From positions 1 through 7,932 of the forward strand of contig JBOGXF010000071.1 of NCBI GenBank assembly GCA_050694275.1: a stretch of DNA of 7,932 nucleotides, read 5' to 3'. Positions 7,273-7,932 of the stretch are shown one piece after another. A model generated the notes under the pieces. It had not been told where the DNA came from, did no database searches, and worked only from the letters and a program-made list of their open reading frames with translations. Source of the DNA: JBOGXF01 sp050694275. GTDB taxonomy: Bacteria > Actinomycetota > CADDZG01 > WHSQ01. The position numbers and the translations under genes were made by a program. Each line of letters opens with the position of its first letter. Position 1 is the stretch's first letter.

Positions 7273-7752
7273 ATGAAGAGAATCCTGGCGATCGCGGCGG
7301 TCGCGCTGCTGGCGGTCGCGATCGTGGCTCTGCCCCACGCGTGGGCGGGGGGGCGGCCGTTCGACACGACGCTAACGGGGGCGGCCGAGCGCCCCGGCCC
7401 CGGAGATCCCGACGGGTTCGGGACCGCGCATCTCGAGCTGAATCAGGGGCAGGGGACCGTGTGCTGGGAGATCTCCCTCAGCAACGTCGATCCGCTCCCC
7501 TTCGGCGGGCACATTCACATAGCCGGGCCGGATGACCCGGGGCCCATCGTGTTGACGCTTTTGGGTGCCCCGGCGAACGCGGAGCCGACGACGACGCCGG
7601 ACGCCCCGACGTCCTATCCCGCGTCCGCGTGCGTCGAGAACGTCGACGCCGGGCTGATCAAGGACATCCGGCAGAGCCCGGACGAGTACTACGTGAACCT
7701 GCACAACGAGCCGTTCCCCAACGGGGCAGTACGGGGGCAGCTCTCGAAGTAA
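7273..7752 (+). CDS. Secreted CHRD-domain protein
   Basis: This 159-residue exported protein is of unknown function. Residues 1-25 form a signal peptide: MKR, a long Ala/Val/Leu core, then A23-W-A25 as the probable signal peptidase I site. It lacks a lipobox. The mature part looks like a single CHRD domain, a beta-rich fold named after chordin and found in many bacterial extracellular proteins: DTTLTGAAE near the start, GTVCWEISLSNV, GGHIHIAGP, and the typical ending YYVNLHNEPFPNGAVRGQL. Two cysteines only, C64 and C120, could form a disulfide outside the cell. Histidines H80, H82 and H144 sit in conserved CHRD positions and could bind a metal, but that is inference. Length fits a stand-alone CHRD domain. 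The gene follows polA in the same direction after 126 bp and is followed at once by a strong hairpin, so it closes its transcription unit. Family assignment is fairly secure; role is not. Confidence 0.85.
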   Translation: MKRILAIAAVALLAVAIVALPHAWAGGRPFDTTLTGAAERPGPGDPDGFGTAHLELNQGQGTVCWEISLSNVDPLPFGGHIHIAGPDDPGPIVLTLLGAPANAEPTTTPDAPTSYPASACVENVDAGLIKDIRQSPDEYYVNLHNEPFPNGAVRGQLSK

Positions 7753-7762
7753 CGCTCGACGA

Positions 7763-7795
7763 CGAGGGGAGCGGGGCGGGGGGCCGCTCCCCTCG
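7763..7795 (+). terminator. Strong hairpin, probable terminator after the CHRD gene
   Basis: CGAGGGGAGCGG (7763-7774) pairs perfectly over 12 bp with CCGCTCCCCTCG (7784-7795) around a 9-base G-rich loop, starting 10 bases after the CHRD stop codon. The tract that follows (CCCCATCTT) is only weakly T-rich, like many actinobacterial terminators that lack a U-run. Its position between two transcription units supports termination. Confidence 0.7.
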
Positions 7796-7828
7796 CCCCA
7801 TCTTGCGACGCCCTTGGTTACCAGCGCA

Positions 7829-7834
7829 TATACT
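7829..7834 (+). promoter_or_regulatory. Probable -10 element (TATACT) of the right-edge gene
   Basis: TATACT matches five of six positions of TATAAT in an AT-rich patch between the terminator-like hairpin and the last gene. A TTGCGA at 7803-7808 could be the -35 element, but the 20-bp spacer is longer than usual. Transcription would start near 7840-7842. A run of seven T (7834-7840) directly follows. Confidence 0.5.
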
Positions 7835-7842
7835 TTTTTTCA

Positions 7843-7860
7843 GCCCCCGTAAAAGGGGGC
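7843..7860 (+). promoter_or_regulatory. Leader hairpin upstream of the right-edge gene
   Basis: GCCCCC (7843-7848) pairs with GGGGGC (7855-7860) around a six-base GTAAAA loop. If the -10 at 7829 is used, this stem is the first thing transcribed, leaving only one to three unpaired bases at the 5' end. The T-run lies before the stem, not after it, and on the opposite strand the stem is followed by A residues, so it is not a terminator in either direction. A role in mRNA stability or translational control is inferred. Confidence 0.5.
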
Positions 7861-7891
7861 AAATTTCTGTAGGGAGGAGAACCACACCTAT

Positions 7892-7932
7892 ATGGCCCAG
7901 GAGCAAGACGGAGCTGCTCAAGCTCCGACCAC
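7892..7932 (+). CDS. Start of an unidentified gene, possibly ribosomal protein S1
   Basis: ATG 7892 opens a frame that runs off the right edge after 13 complete codons (M-A-Q-E-Q-D-G-A-A-Q-A-P-T). A GGGAGGA Shine-Dalgarno at 7872-7878 lies 13 bases upstream, a little far but strong. Its own promoter-like element and leader hairpin precede it. In many actinobacteria rpsA lies shortly downstream of polA on the same strand, and S1 starts are often polar and poorly conserved, so rpsA is the best guess. The visible residues alone do not identify any family. Confidence 0.5.
   Translation, partial: MAQEQDGAAQAPT

Overview
The window reads as a high-GC bacterial chromosome, most likely an actinobacterium (Actinomycetota), although no marker in it fixes the genus. 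The grounds are the strong GC bias at third codon positions, GTG starts, a lipid-anchored solute-binding protein, a DtxR/IdeR-like operator, and a DNA polymerase I whose proofreading domain has lost most catalytic residues, as in mycobacteria. All confident genes lie on the + strand and show similar codon use. I see no mobile element, CRISPR array, tRNA or rRNA.

Bases 1-3743 hold a ferric-iron ABC importer in the order ATPase (fbpC-like, cut by the left edge), lipoprotein receptor (fbpA-like) and fused two-domain permease (fbpB-like). The receptor and permease genes overlap by 14 bp. The ATPase is separated from the receptor by about 110 bp that hold a sequence close to the IdeR/DtxR iron box (1061-1079), framed by a second inverted repeat (TTATGT/ACATAA, 1054-1084). 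This suggests that iron-loaded repressor controls fbpAB directly.

Bases 3744-4403 hold a short spacer and a ferritin with a complete ferroxidase centre. Import and storage genes therefore sit side by side: iron enters through FbpABC and can be oxidised and stored in ferritin.

Bases 4404-7146 hold polA, 31 bp after ferritin: 5' nuclease domain intact, 3'-5' exonuclease domain degenerate, polymerase domain intact. Bases 7147-7272 are a spacer with a GC-rich hairpin. Bases 7273-7752 encode a small secreted CHRD-domain protein, followed by a 12-bp perfect stem (7763-7795) that probably ends the transcript.

Bases 7796-7932 carry a -10-like hexamer, a 6-bp GC hairpin expected at the very 5' end of the resulting transcript, a Shine-Dalgarno sequence and the first 13 codons of a gene that runs off the right edge. 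Synteny after polA in actinobacteria suggests rpsA (ribosomal protein S1), but 13 codons cannot prove it.

I find no clearly new biological system. The most useful leads are the iron-box architecture, the tyrosine-type iron site of the receptor, the CHRD gene next to polA, and the leader hairpin.
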